Assembly: GCF_000332975.1 (NCBI RefSeq)
Contig: NZ_BANR01000017.1
Coordinates: 1-64,000 of the forward strand
Direction: 5' to 3'
Source: Gordonia aichiensis NBRC 108223
GTDB taxonomy: Bacteria; Actinomycetota; Actinomycetes; Mycobacteriales; Mycobacteriaceae
Length of the DNA stretch: 64,000 nucleotides
Shown: piece by piece, positions 35,576 through 45,380 of the stretch
How the letters are laid out: each line of letters begins with the position of its first letter
Position numbering within the stretch: the first letter of the stretch is position 1
The notes under the pieces: model-generated
Seen by the model: the letters and a program-made list of their open reading frames with translations, nothing else
Told to the model about the DNA's origin: nothing
Databases searched by the model: none
Program-made: the position numbers and the translations under genes

Positions 35576-38500
35576 GTGACCGACAACGGGTCGCCGATCG
35601 ACGCGAACGCTGCGTCAGGCTCGGCGGAGGATTTTCCCAGCAAGCTTCGGGTGCACGCGTTGGCGCGCACACTCGGCCTCACGAGTAGGCAGGTGCTGGC
35701 ACACCTCACAGAACTGGGTTGGCCGAGCAGAAGTGCTCAATCGAGCGTCGAACGCAGCATGGCGCAGGCCGTTGCCGACCGCGTGCGCAACCACCTCGAG
35801 GCAGACGAAGCCGCGGAGGCTGCCGCCTCCACGCCCGAGCAGGTGTCCGAGGAGTCCGCGACCACCGAGTCATCCGAGGCGCCCGGGCCCGGCGACACCA
35901 GTAGCCAGACGTCCGAGAGTGTCGCTCCTCAGGGTGAGCCGACCGCTGGCGTGGCTACCGCGGATTCTGTATCCGAGACGGTGGACGCCGAGTCCGCAGC
36001 CGAGTCCGCGACGGCTGATTCTGTACCCAAGGCCCTAGACGCCGAATCCGCAGTCGAGTCCACGACTGCGGACTCCGTAACCGACTCGGATGCGCCTGCC
36101 TCGACCGACGAGGCGAGTGCGCCGGAAGCCCACACGCTCTTCTCCGCGATCGAGACGGAGAACCCGCATGTGCCGGCTCCGGCCGACGAGTTCGCCACCG
36201 GCCCGCTGTTCCTTCCTCCCGCGCCGGTTGCGGCATCCGAGGCCCCCAGCGGCCGGCACCGCAAGAGCAGCGACGATGACGCCGTCGAAGCGGCCGCCTC
36301 AGAGGGCACAAAGCGCGAACCGCGTAGCGACGTCGATGCCCGATCCGATGCGCAGGAATCGACGTCGAGTCCGGCTGCGGACGCAGCGGACTCGGACGAG
36401 ACCGAGACCTCCGGAGACGAGGGCAGCCGTAACCGTCGTCGTCGGCGGGGTCGTCGGGGCCGCGGACGCGGCCGCGGTGATCAGAACGATCGGGACCAGA
36501 ATGACGACACCGACATCTCCGAGTCCACCGAGCCCGAGCACTCGGAGTCGGACTCTGATCACGGAGACACCGACCAGGCTGACGCGAACCGGTCGGAGAC
36601 CGACGCGACCGAGACGGACTCGGGCGATCGGCCGGCGGGAAAGAAGCGCAAGAAGTCCGGCAAGGGCAAGCCCGCCGAGGGCAAGGAGCCAGAAGGTCGG
36701 CACGCAGACGCTGATGAGAAGACCGACGACGACTCCGACAAGGCCGAGGCCGGTTCGGACGATTCTGACGACTCCGAGTCCGGGGAGGGATCGTCGACGA
36801 AGCGCCGCAGGCGCCGCCGCCGTCGCAAGGGCGGCAGCGGTGACTCCGACGACGCGTCGCCCGATGATCCGCCGAACACCGTGGTCCACGAACGCGAACC
36901 GCGCAGCAAGCGAGCACGCGACGAGGTTCAGGGCATCTCGGGTTCAACACGACTCGAGGCCAAGCGTCAGCGACGCCGCGACGGACGAGACGCTGGCCGC
37001 CGTCGGCCGCCGATCCTGAGTGAATCGGAGTTTCTCGCGCGACGCGAGGCCGTCGACCGCGTGATGGTGGTGCGCGAGCGCAGTGCCAACGTGCGACTTG
37101 CGCAGTCCGACGAGCACGATCACGTCACGCCTGTCGAGGACTACACGCAGGTCGCCGTCCTCGAAGACGGTGTGCTCGTCGAGCACTTCGTCACCACGGA
37201 GACGTCGTCGTCGATGGTCGGGAACATCTACATCGGGCGCGTTCAGAACGTGCTGCCCGGTATGGAGGCCGCCTTCGTCGACATCGGTCGCGGTCGTAAC
37301 GGCGTGCTCTACGCGGGCGAGGTCAATTGGGATGCCGCGGGACTCGATGGCGGGTCCCGCAAGATCGAGCAGGCTCTCAAGCCGGGCGATCCGGTGCTCG
37401 TTCAGGTCAGCAAGGACCCGGTCGGACACAAGGGCGCTCGCCTGACCACACAGATCTCGTTGGCCGGGCGCTACCTGGTCTATGTGCCGGGCGGAACGTC
37501 GACCGGTATCAGCCGCAAGCTTCCCGATGTCGAGCGCAAGCGCCTCAAGCAGATCCTCGCCAAGCTGGTACCCGACGACGCAGGGGTCATCATCCGCACG
37601 GCGTCCGAGGGCGTGAGCGCCGAAGACCTCGCCGCCGACATCGAGCGACTCGAGAAGCAGTGGAAGTCGATCGACGAGGCATTCGGCAAGGCCAACAAGG
37701 GATCCGTCTCGCCGCGCCCCCTCTACGAGGAGCCCGACCTGCTGGTCCGCGTGGTGCGCGACCTGTTCAACGAAGACTTCAAGAAGCTCGTCGTCGAAGG
37801 CGACAAGGCATGGAACCTCGTCGAGGGTTACGTCAGTTCGGTTGCACCGGATCTGATGGATCGGGTGGAGCGCTTCGAGCGCCCGCGTGCCGATGCACCG
37901 GATTCGTTTGTCGTGCACCGCATCGACGAGCAGTTGGCCAAGGCCCTCGACCGGAAGGTGTGGTTGCCCTCGGGCGGCACGCTGATCATCGAGCACACCG
38001 AGGCGATGACCGTCGTCGACGTCAACACGGGTAAGTTCACCGGCTCGGGTGGCAACCTCGAGGAAACGGTGACGCGCAACAACCTCGAGGCTGCCGAGGA
38101 GATCGTGCGGCAGATGCGACTGCGGGACATCGGCGGCATGATCATCGTCGACTTCATCGACATGGTGCTCGAGTCCAACCGTGACCTGGTGCTGCGTCGG
38201 CTGACCGAGGCGCTCTCGCGCGATCGCACACGCCACCAGGTCTCCGAGGTCACGTCGCTCGGGCTGGTTCAGATGACGCGCAAGCGACTCGGCACGGGTC
38301 TGCTCGAGGCGTTCTCGACGACCTGCACGACGTGCGGTGGCCGGGGGATCATCGTGCATTCGAGTCCTGTCGAGGTGACCTCGGACGACGGCGGAAGATC
38401 GGAGAATTCCGGCTCGAAGCGGTCTCGCCGCAGCAAGAAGAAGACCGAGCAGGTCGAGCAGAAACCTGCCCACAACCCTGCCGAGCATCCGATGTTCCGC

Positions 38501-38893
38501 GCGATGGCTGCGCACACCCATGACGAGGACAGCGAGGTCGTCGACGTCGAGACGGTCGTCGACGAGGCCGTGACCTCCTCAACCGATGCGACGGGCGCAC
38601 AGTCGACGGACGGGAGCGCACAGTCGGCGGACAAGAGCGCACAGTCGACGGACGAGAGCGCACAGTCGACGGACGGGAGCGCACAGTCGGCGAAACGTCG
38701 ACGCCGTGCGGTGCGTCGGGCCGCATCGCCGACAGGGGTGGCCGAGCCGGTGGTACTCAGCGACGAGACCCCCGCGAGCGAGCCGCTGACGACGTTCGGA
38801 CCGGTGTCGTCGGCGCCGACAACCGTCGCGGTGCGGCGTCGACCGCGCAGGCGCACCGCCGGGCGGCCCGCTGGACCTCCGGTGGAGGACTGA
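35576..38893 (+). CDS. rne: ribonuclease E/G
   Basis: A 1105-aa RNase E (Rv2444c), the main endonuclease of rRNA maturation and mRNA decay. The conserved core is in the C-terminal two thirds, the mycobacterial layout. The S1 domain starts near 545 (NIYIGRVQNVLPGMEAAFVD), the catalytic DNase-I-like region carries IIVDFIDM with Asp859, and the Zn-link is TTCTTCGGRG. The N-terminal about 480 residues are disordered: Ser/Asp/Glu-rich segments and basic Arg/Gly patches ([15 protein letters not shown]) that probably bind RNA or partners. The C-terminus holds a 7-residue repeat SAQSTDG. GTG 35576 follows AAGGAGA. Confidence 0.95.
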   Translation: MTDNGSPIDANAASGSAEDFPSKLRVHALARTLGLTSRQVLAHLTELGWPSRSAQSSVERSMAQAVADRVRNHLEADEAAEAAASTPEQVSEESATTESSEAPGPGDTSSQTSESVAPQGEPTAGVATADSVSETVDAESAAESATADSVPKALDAESAVESTTADSVTDSDAPASTDEASAPEAHTLFSAIETENPHVPAPADEFATGPLFLPPAPVAASEAPSGRHRKSSDDDAVEAAASEGTKREPRSDVDARSDAQESTSSPAADAADSDETETSGDEGSRNRRRRRGRRGRGRGRGDQNDRDQNDDTDISESTEPEHSESDSDHGDTDQADANRSETDATETDSGDRPAGKKRKKSGKGKPAEGKEPEGRHADADEKTDDDSDKAEAGSDDSDDSESGEGSSTKRRRRRRRRKGGSGDSDDASPDDPPNTVVHEREPRSKRARDEVQGISGSTRLEAKRQRRRDGRDAGRRRPPILSESEFLARREAVDRVMVVRERSANVRLAQSDEHDHVTPVEDYTQVAVLEDGVLVEHFVTTETSSSMVGNIYIGRVQNVLPGMEAAFVDIGRGRNGVLYAGEVNWDAAGLDGGSRKIEQALKPGDPVLVQVSKDPVGHKGARLTTQISLAGRYLVYVPGGTSTGISRKLPDVERKRLKQILAKLVPDDAGVIIRTASEGVSAEDLAADIERLEKQWKSIDEAFGKANKGSVSPRPLYEEPDLLVRVVRDLFNEDFKKLVVEGDKAWNLVEGYVSSVAPDLMDRVERFERPRADAPDSFVVHRIDEQLAKALDRKVWLPSGGTLIIEHTEAMTVVDVNTGKFTGSGGNLEETVTRNNLEAAEEIVRQMRLRDIGGMIIVDFIDMVLESNRDLVLRRLTEALSRDRTRHQVSEVTSLGLVQMTRKRLGTGLLEAFSTTCTTCGGRGIIVHSSPVEVTSDDGGRSENSGSKRSRRSKKKTEQVEQKPAHNPAEHPMFRAMAAHTHDEDSEVVDVETVVDEAVTSSTDATGAQSTDGSAQSADKSAQSTDESAQSTDGSAQSAKRRRRAVRRAASPTGVAEPVVLSDETPASEPLTTFGPVSSAPTTVAVRRRPRRRTAGRPAGPPVED
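38595..38699 (+). repeat. in-frame 21-bp tandem repeat in rne, 5 copies
   Basis: Five 21-bp units begin with GCGCACAGT at 38595, 38616, 38637, 38658 and 38679, encoding variants of SAQSTDG (AQSTDG, SAQSADK, SAQSTDE). They lie in the disordered C-terminal tail of RNase E, so copy number can change without breaking the fold. Confidence 0.88.
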
Positions 38894-38929
38894 GTAGCAC
38901 GTCAGCAGCCATGACATGATAGGGCGAGT

Positions 38930-38959
38930 TTGACCCAGCGGTCGGGCGTCCCGTAATCT
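38930..38959 (+). promoter_or_regulatory. probable promoter of rplU-rpmA
   Basis: TTGACC (38930-38935) and TAATCT (38954-38959) are separated by 18 nt, a good housekeeping sigma-factor promoter. It predicts a leader of about 210 nt before rplU, enough for a control element. The 38894-39172 gap holds no gene I can support. Confidence 0.55.
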
Positions 38960-39172
38960 TGATTGGTCGCCTTCCGCGGAGGGTTCGAGCTGTGCCGGTC
39001 ATGCTGTGAGCACTGCTGACGAGACCCGCGGACAGGCCCTCTGGTGTGATCCGTGAGCATCCCGGGCAGCAATGCCCGATGCCGTGCGGCCCGCACCGGG
39101 ACGCACACACCCACAACGCTCGTGCGCGACGAACGCGCCGCGAGCCCGATGATGAGTAAGAGGACAGCTTCG

Positions 39173-39484
39173 ATGGCAACGTACGCGATCGTCAAGACCG
39201 GCGGTAAGCAGTACAAGGTCGCTGAGGGCGACATTGTGAAGGTCGAGAAGATCGACAGCGAGCCCGGCAGCAGCGTGAGCCTGCCCGTGGCGCTTGTCGT
39301 CGACGGCTCGACCCTGACCACCGACGCGGACAAGCTCGCGAAGATCTCGGTCACCGGTGAGGTGGTCGAGCACGTCAAGGGCCCGAAGATCCGCATCCAC
39401 AAGTTCAAGAACAAGACCGGCTACCACAAGCGCCAGGGCCACCGTCAGAAGCTGACGGTCCTCAAGGTCACCGGTATCAAGTAA
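39173..39484 (+). CDS. rplU: 50S ribosomal protein L21
   Basis: A 103-aa bL21, binding 23S rRNA domain II. The N-terminus [19 protein letters not shown] and the C-terminal basic [14 protein letters not shown] segment match the family. ATG 39173 is preceded by AGAGGA. Paired with rpmA 60 nt downstream, the near-universal L21-L27 operon. Confidence 0.97.
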   Translation: MATYAIVKTGGKQYKVAEGDIVKVEKIDSEPGSSVSLPVALVVDGSTLTTDADKLAKISVTGEVVEHVKGPKIRIHKFKNKTGYHKRQGHRQKLTVLKVTGIK

Positions 39485-39544
39485 ATCCCGGGGCCACGGC
39501 CCTGATCCCCACCCAGACATCCAGGTAGCCAGGAGGACGAGAAA

Positions 39545-39808
39545 ATGGCACACAAGAAGGGCGCGTCCAGCTCGCGCAACGGTCGCGATTCCAACGCCCA
39601 GCGCCTCGGTGTGAAGCGCTTCGGCGGTCAGCAGGTCAGCGCGGGTGAGATCCTGGTCCGCCAGCGCGGCACCAAGTTCCACCCGGGCGTCAACGTCGGT
39701 CGCGGTGGCGACGACACCCTGTTCGCTCTCGAGTCGGGCGCGGTGCAGTTCGGCACCAAGCGCGGCCGCAAGACCGTGAACATCGTTCCGGAGACCGTGC
39801 AGGCCTGA
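39545..39808 (+). CDS. rpmA: 50S ribosomal protein L27
   Basis: An 87-aa bL27, reaching into the peptidyl-transferase centre with its N-terminus. [21 protein letters not shown] is fully typical and lacks the cleaved N-terminal extension found in Firmicutes. ATG 39545 follows AGGAGGACGAG. A terminator follows before obgE. Confidence 0.97.
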   Translation: MAHKKGASSSRNGRDSNAQRLGVKRFGGQQVSAGEILVRQRGTKFHPGVNVGRGGDDTLFALESGAVQFGTKRGRKTVNIVPETVQA

Positions 39809-39839
39809 CCGAGCGGTTTTCGAGCACACAGCTCTCATC

Positions 39840-39885
39840 ACAGGGCGGGCCAGGGGCATATGCACCCGGCCCGCCCTGTTGTTTC
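39840..39885 (+). terminator. intrinsic terminator after rpmA
   Basis: A 12-bp perfect stem (39840-39851 with 39868-39879) around a 16-nt loop, followed by TGTTTC. It separates the ribosomal protein operon from obgE. Confidence 0.8.
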
Positions 39886-39960
39886 AAAGGGTGAACAACA
39901 CATCAGGTTCGACGAGGCGACCGCAGCAGGTGCGGAGATCATCGAACGAGAAAGGACGTC

Positions 39961-41418
39961 ATGTCGCGGTTCGTCGACCGGGTGACCATTCACGTCGCCG
40001 CGGGCAATGGTGGCCACGGCTGTTCGTCGGTGCATCGGGAGAAGTTCAAGCCGCTCGGCGGCCCTGACGGGGGCAACGGCGGCAATGGCGGCTCCGTGCG
40101 CCTCGTCGTCGATCCTCAGGTACACACGCTGCTCGACTTCCACTTCCGGCCGCACGCGAAGGCGGGCAACGGGACGCCGGGCATGGGAGACCACCGCAAT
40201 GGCGCCAACGGTGACGACCTGATCCTCCATGTACCAGATGGCACCGTCGTGCTCGATGAGAACGGCGCCATCCTGGCCGACCTGGTCGGGGAGGGGACGA
40301 CGTTCGACGCCGCCTCGGGTGGGCGCGGCGGACTCGGCAATGCTGCGCTGGCGTCCAAGGCACGCAAGGCTCCCGGCTTCGCACTCCTCGGCGAGGAGGG
40401 GCAGCACCGTGATCTCGTTCTCGAGCTGAAGTCGGTTGCCGACGTCGGACTCGTGGGGTTCCCGTCCGCGGGCAAGTCGTCGTTGGTGTCGGTGCTCTCG
40501 GCCGCCAAGCCCAAGATCGCCGACTACCCGTTCACCACACTGCAACCCAATCTGGGCGTCGTGCAGACGGCCGGAGGGGTATTCACCATCGCCGACGTGC
40601 CCGGGCTGATTCCGGGTGCGTCGAGCGGTCGCGGGCTGGGGTTGGAGTTTCTTCGTCACCTCGAACGCTGCGCGGTGCTCGCGCATGTCGTCGACCTCGC
40701 GACACTGGAACCGGGGCGCGATCCCGTGTCCGACATCGACGCGCTCGAAGCCGAACTCGCCGCGTACGAGCCCGCGCTCCACTCCGACCACGGACTCGAC
40801 GACCTCGCCGAGCGTCCGCGCGTGGTGATCTTGAACAAGACCGACGTGCCCGAGGCCAACGAGCTCGCCGATCTGGTCGAACCCGAACTCGCAGAACGCG
40901 GTTGGCCTGTGTTCCGGATCTCGGCGGTCGCGCACCAGGGCCTCAAGGAGCTGACCGACGCACTCGCCACGATGGTCGACGAATATCGCGAATCCCATCC
41001 GAAACCTGCGGCCCGTCGACCAGTCATCCGGCCGAAGCCTGTGGACGACAGTGGTTTCACGGTGGTCGCCGACCCCGCGACGCCGGGCGGGTTCATCGTG
41101 CGCGGTACGCGACCCGAGCGGTGGATCGCGCAGACCCAGTTCGACAACGACGAAGCGGTCGGCTACCTCGCCGACCGTCTCAACCGCCTCGGCGTCGAGG
41201 ACGAACTCGTCCGGCTCGGAGCCGAACCCGGGGCGCCGGTCACCATCGGCGACGTCAGCTTCGACTGGGAGCCGACGACACCGATGGGCGACGACGTCCC
41301 GATCACGGGGCGCGGCACCGACATTCGGCTCGACCGCTCCGAACGCGTCGGTGCCGCCGAGCGCAAGGAGGCGCGTCGTCTGCGCCGCGGGTTGCAGGAT
41401 GAGCCCGACGGTGAGTGA
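39961..41418 (+). CDS. obgE: GTPase Obg/CgtA
   Basis: A 485-aa Obg GTPase (Rv2440c), acting in 50S assembly and stress control. The glycine-rich Obg fold fills residues 1-158 (GNGGHGCSS and [12 protein letters not shown]). The G domain has G1 GFPSAGKS at 166-173, G3 [10 protein letters not shown] and G4 NKTD. A C-terminal OCT domain follows (about 340-425), then a charged tail. ATG 39961 follows AAAGGA. Its last 20 nt overlap the proB start. Confidence 0.96.
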   Translation: MSRFVDRVTIHVAAGNGGHGCSSVHREKFKPLGGPDGGNGGNGGSVRLVVDPQVHTLLDFHFRPHAKAGNGTPGMGDHRNGANGDDLILHVPDGTVVLDENGAILADLVGEGTTFDAASGGRGGLGNAALASKARKAPGFALLGEEGQHRDLVLELKSVADVGLVGFPSAGKSSLVSVLSAAKPKIADYPFTTLQPNLGVVQTAGGVFTIADVPGLIPGASSGRGLGLEFLRHLERCAVLAHVVDLATLEPGRDPVSDIDALEAELAAYEPALHSDHGLDDLAERPRVVILNKTDVPEANELADLVEPELAERGWPVFRISAVAHQGLKELTDALATMVDEYRESHPKPAARRPVIRPKPVDDSGFTVVADPATPGGFIVRGTRPERWIAQTQFDNDEAVGYLADRLNRLGVEDELVRLGAEPGAPVTIGDVSFDWEPTTPMGDDVPITGRGTDIRLDRSERVGAAERKEARRLRRGLQDEPDGE

Positions 41419-42526
41419 CGTCCGGGAGTCGATCGCGGCAGCTCGGAGCATCGTCGTCAAGATCGGGTCCTCGGCGATCACTGACCTCGACAGCGGCCTC
41501 GATCGTGAACGACTCGATCGGCTCACTGATGCGCTCGAGGCGCGGATGCGGGCCGGTTCGGACGTCATCGTGGTGTCGTCGGGAGCGATCGGTGCGGGTA
41601 TCGCGCCCCTCGGACTCAAGAAACGGCCGACGGACCTCGCCACCAAGCAGGCGGCAGCGAGTGTCGGGCAGCTGGCTCTCGCGCACGCATGGGGTACGTC
41701 GTTTCACCGCTACGGCCGCACGGTCGGGCAGGTGTTGCTGACCGCCGACGACATCTCCAACCGGGCTCACCACGCCAATGCGCAGCGCACGCTCAACCGG
41801 CTACGCGCGCTGCACGCCGTCGCCGTGGTCAACGAGAACGACACGGTGGCCACCAACGAGATCCGCTTCGGCGACAACGACCGTCTCGCCGCGCTGGTCG
41901 CGCATCTGGCAGGCGCGGATGCGCTCATGCTGCTCTCCGACGTCGACGGCCTCTACGACGGTGATCCGCGCAAGGTCGGCCCCGACGGCCAACGTGCGCG
42001 CTTCATCCACGAGGTGAACGGCCCGGAGGATCTCGATGGTGTGATCGCCGGCTCGGGCGGGGCACTGGGAACCGGCGGCATGGCGTCCAAGCTGGCTGCA
42101 GCCCGCCTCTCGGCCGACGCAGGGGTGCCGGTTCTGCTGGCCGCCGCGGCCGAGGCCGACCGCGCGCTCGGAGACGGGTCGGTCGGCACCGTGTTCGCCG
42201 CACGTCCGGAACGCCTGTCCGCCAGACGCTTCTGGGTCAGACACGCTGCCGACGCGCGTGGGCAGATCGTGCTCGACGACGGCGCTGTCGCGGCGGTCGC
42301 ACGGCGCCGACGCTCGCTTCTCGGCGCGGGTGTCGTCGGGGTGCGCGGACGCTTCTACGACGGCGATGTGGTGGAACTCGTCGACACCGAGGGCAATCTA
42401 CGTGCGCGGGGGGTCAGCAGTTACGACTCCGACGACGTCGCCCGCATGGTGGGCCGCTCGACATCGGAACTTCCGAACGAATTGCACCGCCCCGTCATTC
42501 ACGCCGACGATCTGGTCGCCGTCTGA
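41399..42526 (+). CDS. proB: glutamate 5-kinase
   Basis: A 375-aa enzyme (Rv2439c, 376 aa) phosphorylating glutamate in the first step of proline synthesis. The amino-acid kinase domain carries [23 protein letters not shown] and [11 protein letters not shown]-terminal PUA domain follows from about residue 280 ([13 protein letters not shown]). ATG 41399 overlaps obgE by 20 nt; GTG 41411 is an alternative 4 codons later. Proline and ectoine are both compatible solutes, and ectABC lies next door. The gene end overlaps the convergent sirtuin gene by 32 bp. Confidence 0.95.
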   Translation: MSPTVSDVRESIAAARSIVVKIGSSAITDLDSGLDRERLDRLTDALEARMRAGSDVIVVSSGAIGAGIAPLGLKKRPTDLATKQAAASVGQLALAHAWGTSFHRYGRTVGQVLLTADDISNRAHHANAQRTLNRLRALHAVAVVNENDTVATNEIRFGDNDRLAALVAHLAGADALMLLSDVDGLYDGDPRKVGPDGQRARFIHEVNGPEDLDGVIAGSGGALGTGGMASKLAAARLSADAGVPVLLAAAAEADRALGDGSVGTVFAARPERLSARRFWVRHAADARGQIVLDDGAVAAVARRRRSLLGAGVVGVRGRFYDGDVVELVDTEGNLRARGVSSYDSDDVARMVGRSTSELPNELHRPVIHADDLVAV

Positions 42527-43391
42527 GCGCGGGGAGCACCTCGCCGCAGTAGTGGTCGATCTTGAGGTCGGCGATGTCGTCGGCGCGGGTCGTGCCGCGG
42601 TTGATCACCACGAGCGGTTTTCCCGAGCGATGCGCGTGCCGTGCGAACCGCAGACCGGACATCACAGTCAGCGACGAGCCGACGACGATCATCGCGTCGG
42701 CGTCGTCGACTGCCGAGAATGCTTGCTGCACCGTGTCTTTCGACGCGTTCTCGCCGAAGTAGACGATATCGGGCTTGAGGGTCCCGCCGCACGCAGCGCA
42801 GTCGGCGACGATGAAGCCGCCCGTGTCGTCGAGTGTTGCGTCGGCATCGGGGGCCACCTCGATCGCTCCGCGACTGGCCATGCGTTCGGCGAATCCCGGA
42901 TTCAACGCCTCCAGCGCGTCGGCGAGGCGGCGTCGTGACATGGTTTGTCCGCAGTCCAGACACCGGACACGTCCATAACAACCGTGCAACTCGATCACCC
43001 CGCGTGTGCCCGCCTTGGTGTGCAACATGTCGACGTTCTGGGTGATCACCGTGGTGACGCGTCCGTCGCGCTGTAGATCGGTCAGTGCGTGATGGGAGGC
43101 GTTGGGACGTGCGGCGTCCATGTGGCGCCAGCCGAGGTGATTACGCGCCCAGTAGTGGCGCCGGAACTCCGGTGAGGACAGGAACATCTCGAGCGTCATG
43201 GGTGTGCGGACCGGTGCACCGGGACTGCGATAGTCGGGGATACCGGAGTCGGTGGAGATACCTGCTCCGGTGAGTACGACACACCGGCGACCGTCGAGGA
43301 GATGCCGCATCTGCTCGATACGGGAATCGAGGTCGTCGTCGATCAGGGTCGGTTCGGCCGGCGTCCAGCCGATCTGTAACCGCGTGCGCAC
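42495..43391 (-). CDS. NAD-dependent protein deacylase, Sir2 family
   Basis: A 298-aa sirtuin removing acyl groups from lysine with NAD+. GAGIST at 42-47 and GIPDYRS form the NAD site, with TQNVDMLH and HGCYGRV carrying the catalytic His. Four zinc cysteines lie in CLDCGQT and [14 protein letters not shown] and VINRGTT complete the Rossmann fold. GTG 43391 is preferred because the longer frame runs back into ectC; it follows a terminator, so it may have its own promoter in the 92-nt gap. The class differs from the short CobB type in having about 30 extra N-terminal residues. Confidence 0.88.
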   Translation of the reverse strand: MRTRLQIGWTPAEPTLIDDDLDSRIEQMRHLLDGRRCVVLTGAGISTDSGIPDYRSPGAPVRTPMTLEMFLSSPEFRRHYWARNHLGWRHMDAARPNASHHALTDLQRDGRVTTVITQNVDMLHTKAGTRGVIELHGCYGRVRCLDCGQTMSRRRLADALEALNPGFAERMASRGAIEVAPDADATLDDTGGFIVADCAACGGTLKPDIVYFGENASKDTVQQAFSAVDDADAMIVVGSSLTVMSGLRFARHAHRSGKPLVVINRGTTRADDIADLKIDHYCGEVLPALRRRPDRRRE

Positions 43392-43417
43392 TCTGTCCAG
43401 AATAGACCGCTGATACG

Positions 43418-43457
43418 ACTCGTCCGCGGCCTCGAGAATACGAGGCCGCGGACGAGT
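43418..43457 (-). terminator. terminator between ectC and the sirtuin gene
   Basis: A perfect 17-bp stem (43418-43434 with 43441-43457) with the loop AGAATA, 26 nt after the ectC stop on the minus strand. It should end the ectoine transcript. Confidence 0.85.
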
Positions 43458-43483
43458 CGATGTCGGACAGTCGCCGAAAACGA

Positions 43484-43909
43484 TCAGGCGTTGGCGTGCT
43501 TGCCGTTCGGCTGCTCCGGGACGGTGACGAGGGGATAGATGCCGTTCTCGTCGTGTACCTCGGTGCCGACGACCGGAGGGTTGAAGACGCACAGCATGCG
43601 CATCTCGGTCTCGGCCGTCACCGTGTGGCGATCGTGGTCGTTGAGCAGGTACATCGAGCCTGCGGCGAGAGGATAGGTCTCCCCGGTGTCCCTGTTGAGG
43701 AGGGTGCCCTCGCCCTCGACGAGCCAGACCGCCTCGATGTGGTTGGCATAGTGGAAGTCGTTGACGCTCCCGGCCTTGATGGTGGTCTCGTGGAACGAGA
43801 AGCCGACGCCGTCGCCGCCGAGGACGATGCGCTTGGACACCCAGTTGCCCTTGGGATCGGCGACCTCGCGGTCGGTGCCGGTGATTTCCTGGGTGGTACG
43901 GACGATCAT
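43484..43909 (-). CDS. ectC: L-ectoine synthase
   Basis: A 141-aa cupin that cyclises N-gamma-acetyl-diaminobutyrate to ectoine, the last step of synthesis. MIVRTTQEITGTDREV and the metal-binding region FHYANHIEAVWLVEGEG (cupin motif 1) are typical, with LLNDHDRHTV as motif 2. ATG overlaps the ectB stop by 4 nt (ATGA at 43906-43909). No ectD hydroxylase follows, so the product is probably ectoine rather than hydroxyectoine unless ectD is elsewhere. Confidence 0.95.
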   Translation of the reverse strand: MIVRTTQEITGTDREVADPKGNWVSKRIVLGGDGVGFSFHETTIKAGSVNDFHYANHIEAVWLVEGEGTLLNRDTGETYPLAAGSMYLLNDHDRHTVTAETEMRMLCVFNPPVVGTEVHDENGIYPLVTVPEQPNGKHANA

Positions 43910-45177
43910 GCGATCACCTCCTCCACGGAATCGACGAGGATGCCGAGTCCGCGGTCAAGTTCTTCGGTGGAAATGTTGAGCGGCGGAAGAAGTTTCACAA
44001 CCTCATCCGAGGGGCCGGACGTCTCGGCGAGCAATCCGGCGCCGAATGCGCGGGCACACGCCTTGGCGGCGAGTGTCGGCTCGGCGAAGACGAGTCCGCG
44101 GACCATACCGCGGCCACGCGTCGACAGACCTTCGTGGCGATCGGAGAGAGCCGAGAAGACCTCGTCGATCTGGCGACCCTTGCGGTAGACGTCGCGGGTG
44201 AGCTGGTCGTCGGACCAGAACTCCTCGATGGCCTTCGTCGCGGTGATGAATGCGGGATTGTTGCCGCGGAAGGTGCCATTGTGTTCGCCTGGGGCCCAGA
44301 CGTCGAGGTCACGACGGATCAAGGTCAGGGCCATGGGCAGGCCGTAACCGCTGATCGACTTCGACATGGTGACGATGTCGGGCTTGATGCCTGCTTCCTC
44401 GAACGAGAAGAACTCGCCCGTGCGGCCGCAGCCCATCTGGACGTCGTCGACGATCAGCAGGATGTCGCGACGCTTGCACAGGTCGGCAAGTCCGCGCAGC
44501 CACTCGGCACGTGCGACGTTGACGCCGCCCTCGCCCTGCACGGTCTCGACGATGACCGCGGCAGGGGTGTTGAGGCCGCTGCCGGAATCCTCGAGCACGC
44601 GCTCGAACCAACTGAAGTCCTCGACCGTGCCGTCGAGGTAGTTGTCGAAGGGCATCGGGGTGGCATGGACCAGCGGGATGCCTGCACCGGCGCGCTTCAT
44701 GGAATTGCCCGTCACGGACAGCGATCCGAGCGTCATGCCGTGGAAGGCGTTGGTGAAGCTGACGATCGACTCGCGGCCGGTAACCTTACGGGCCAACTTC
44801 AGTGCCGACTCGACAGCGTTGGTGCCGGTGGGGCCGGGGAACTGGACCTTGTAGTCGAGTCCACGCGGCGCGAGAATCTTGTTCTGGAAGGTCTCGAGGA
44901 ACTGACCCTTCGCCACGGTCGCCATGTCGAGGCCGTGGGTGATGCCGTCCGCCGAGATGTATTCGAGGAGAGCCTCTTTGAGGATCGGGTGATTGTGTCC
45001 ATAGTTCAGTGCACCCGCGCCCGCGAAGAAGTCGAGGTATTCGCGGCCTTCGGTATCGGTGATCCACGAGCCTCGCGCACGGCCGAACACGGTCGGCCAG
45101 TTGCGGCAGTAGCTGCGGACCTCGGACTCATTCTGGGTGAACACCGAGTCATCGATGGTGGTTTCGAGAAGTTGCAT
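43906..45177 (-). CDS. ectB: diaminobutyrate-2-oxoglutarate transaminase
   Basis: A 423-aa class III PLP aminotransferase making L-2,4-diaminobutyrate from aspartate semialdehyde and glutamate. The PLP lysine is in TMSKSISGYGLP, the cofactor Asp in LLIVDDVQMGCGRTG, and GPTGTNAVESALKLARK binds phosphate. ATG 45177 has GGAGG 8 nt upstream. It is separated from ectA by 203 nt, unusually wide for this operon. That gap contains an imperfect palindrome CTGTGG-G-CCACAG at 45202-45214 but no gene, so ectBC may have an additional promoter. Confidence 0.95.
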   Translation of the reverse strand: MQLLETTIDDSVFTQNESEVRSYCRNWPTVFGRARGSWITDTEGREYLDFFAGAGALNYGHNHPILKEALLEYISADGITHGLDMATVAKGQFLETFQNKILAPRGLDYKVQFPGPTGTNAVESALKLARKVTGRESIVSFTNAFHGMTLGSLSVTGNSMKRAGAGIPLVHATPMPFDNYLDGTVEDFSWFERVLEDSGSGLNTPAAVIVETVQGEGGVNVARAEWLRGLADLCKRRDILLIVDDVQMGCGRTGEFFSFEEAGIKPDIVTMSKSISGYGLPMALTLIRRDLDVWAPGEHNGTFRGNNPAFITATKAIEEFWSDDQLTRDVYRKGRQIDEVFSALSDRHEGLSTRGRGMVRGLVFAEPTLAAKACARAFGAGLLAETSGPSDEVVKLLPPLNISTEELDRGLGILVDSVEEVIA

Positions 45178-45380
45178 CCTGCATCCTCCATAGTGGGAAA
45201 TCTGTGGGCCACAGCTCAGTTCGGCCGCGCGTCGTCGAGAACTGCTGTGGGGACGCGCCGGTGCGCGCCGACTCGCTGACGGACGTCGAAGACCGACGCA
45301 TGCACTTTCCGCATCAGGGAGCGTGCGGCGCAGTGAGCCGTTTCGTGAGGGCCGGGGCAACGTCGCCACCGGCGGACGGG

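Noticed and set aside
35301..35579. 92-codon frame ending as GTGA over the rne start
   Set aside because: TTG start, weak ribosome site, Arg/Thr/Gly-rich composition and mixed third-codon GC; kept only as a note in the rne leader.
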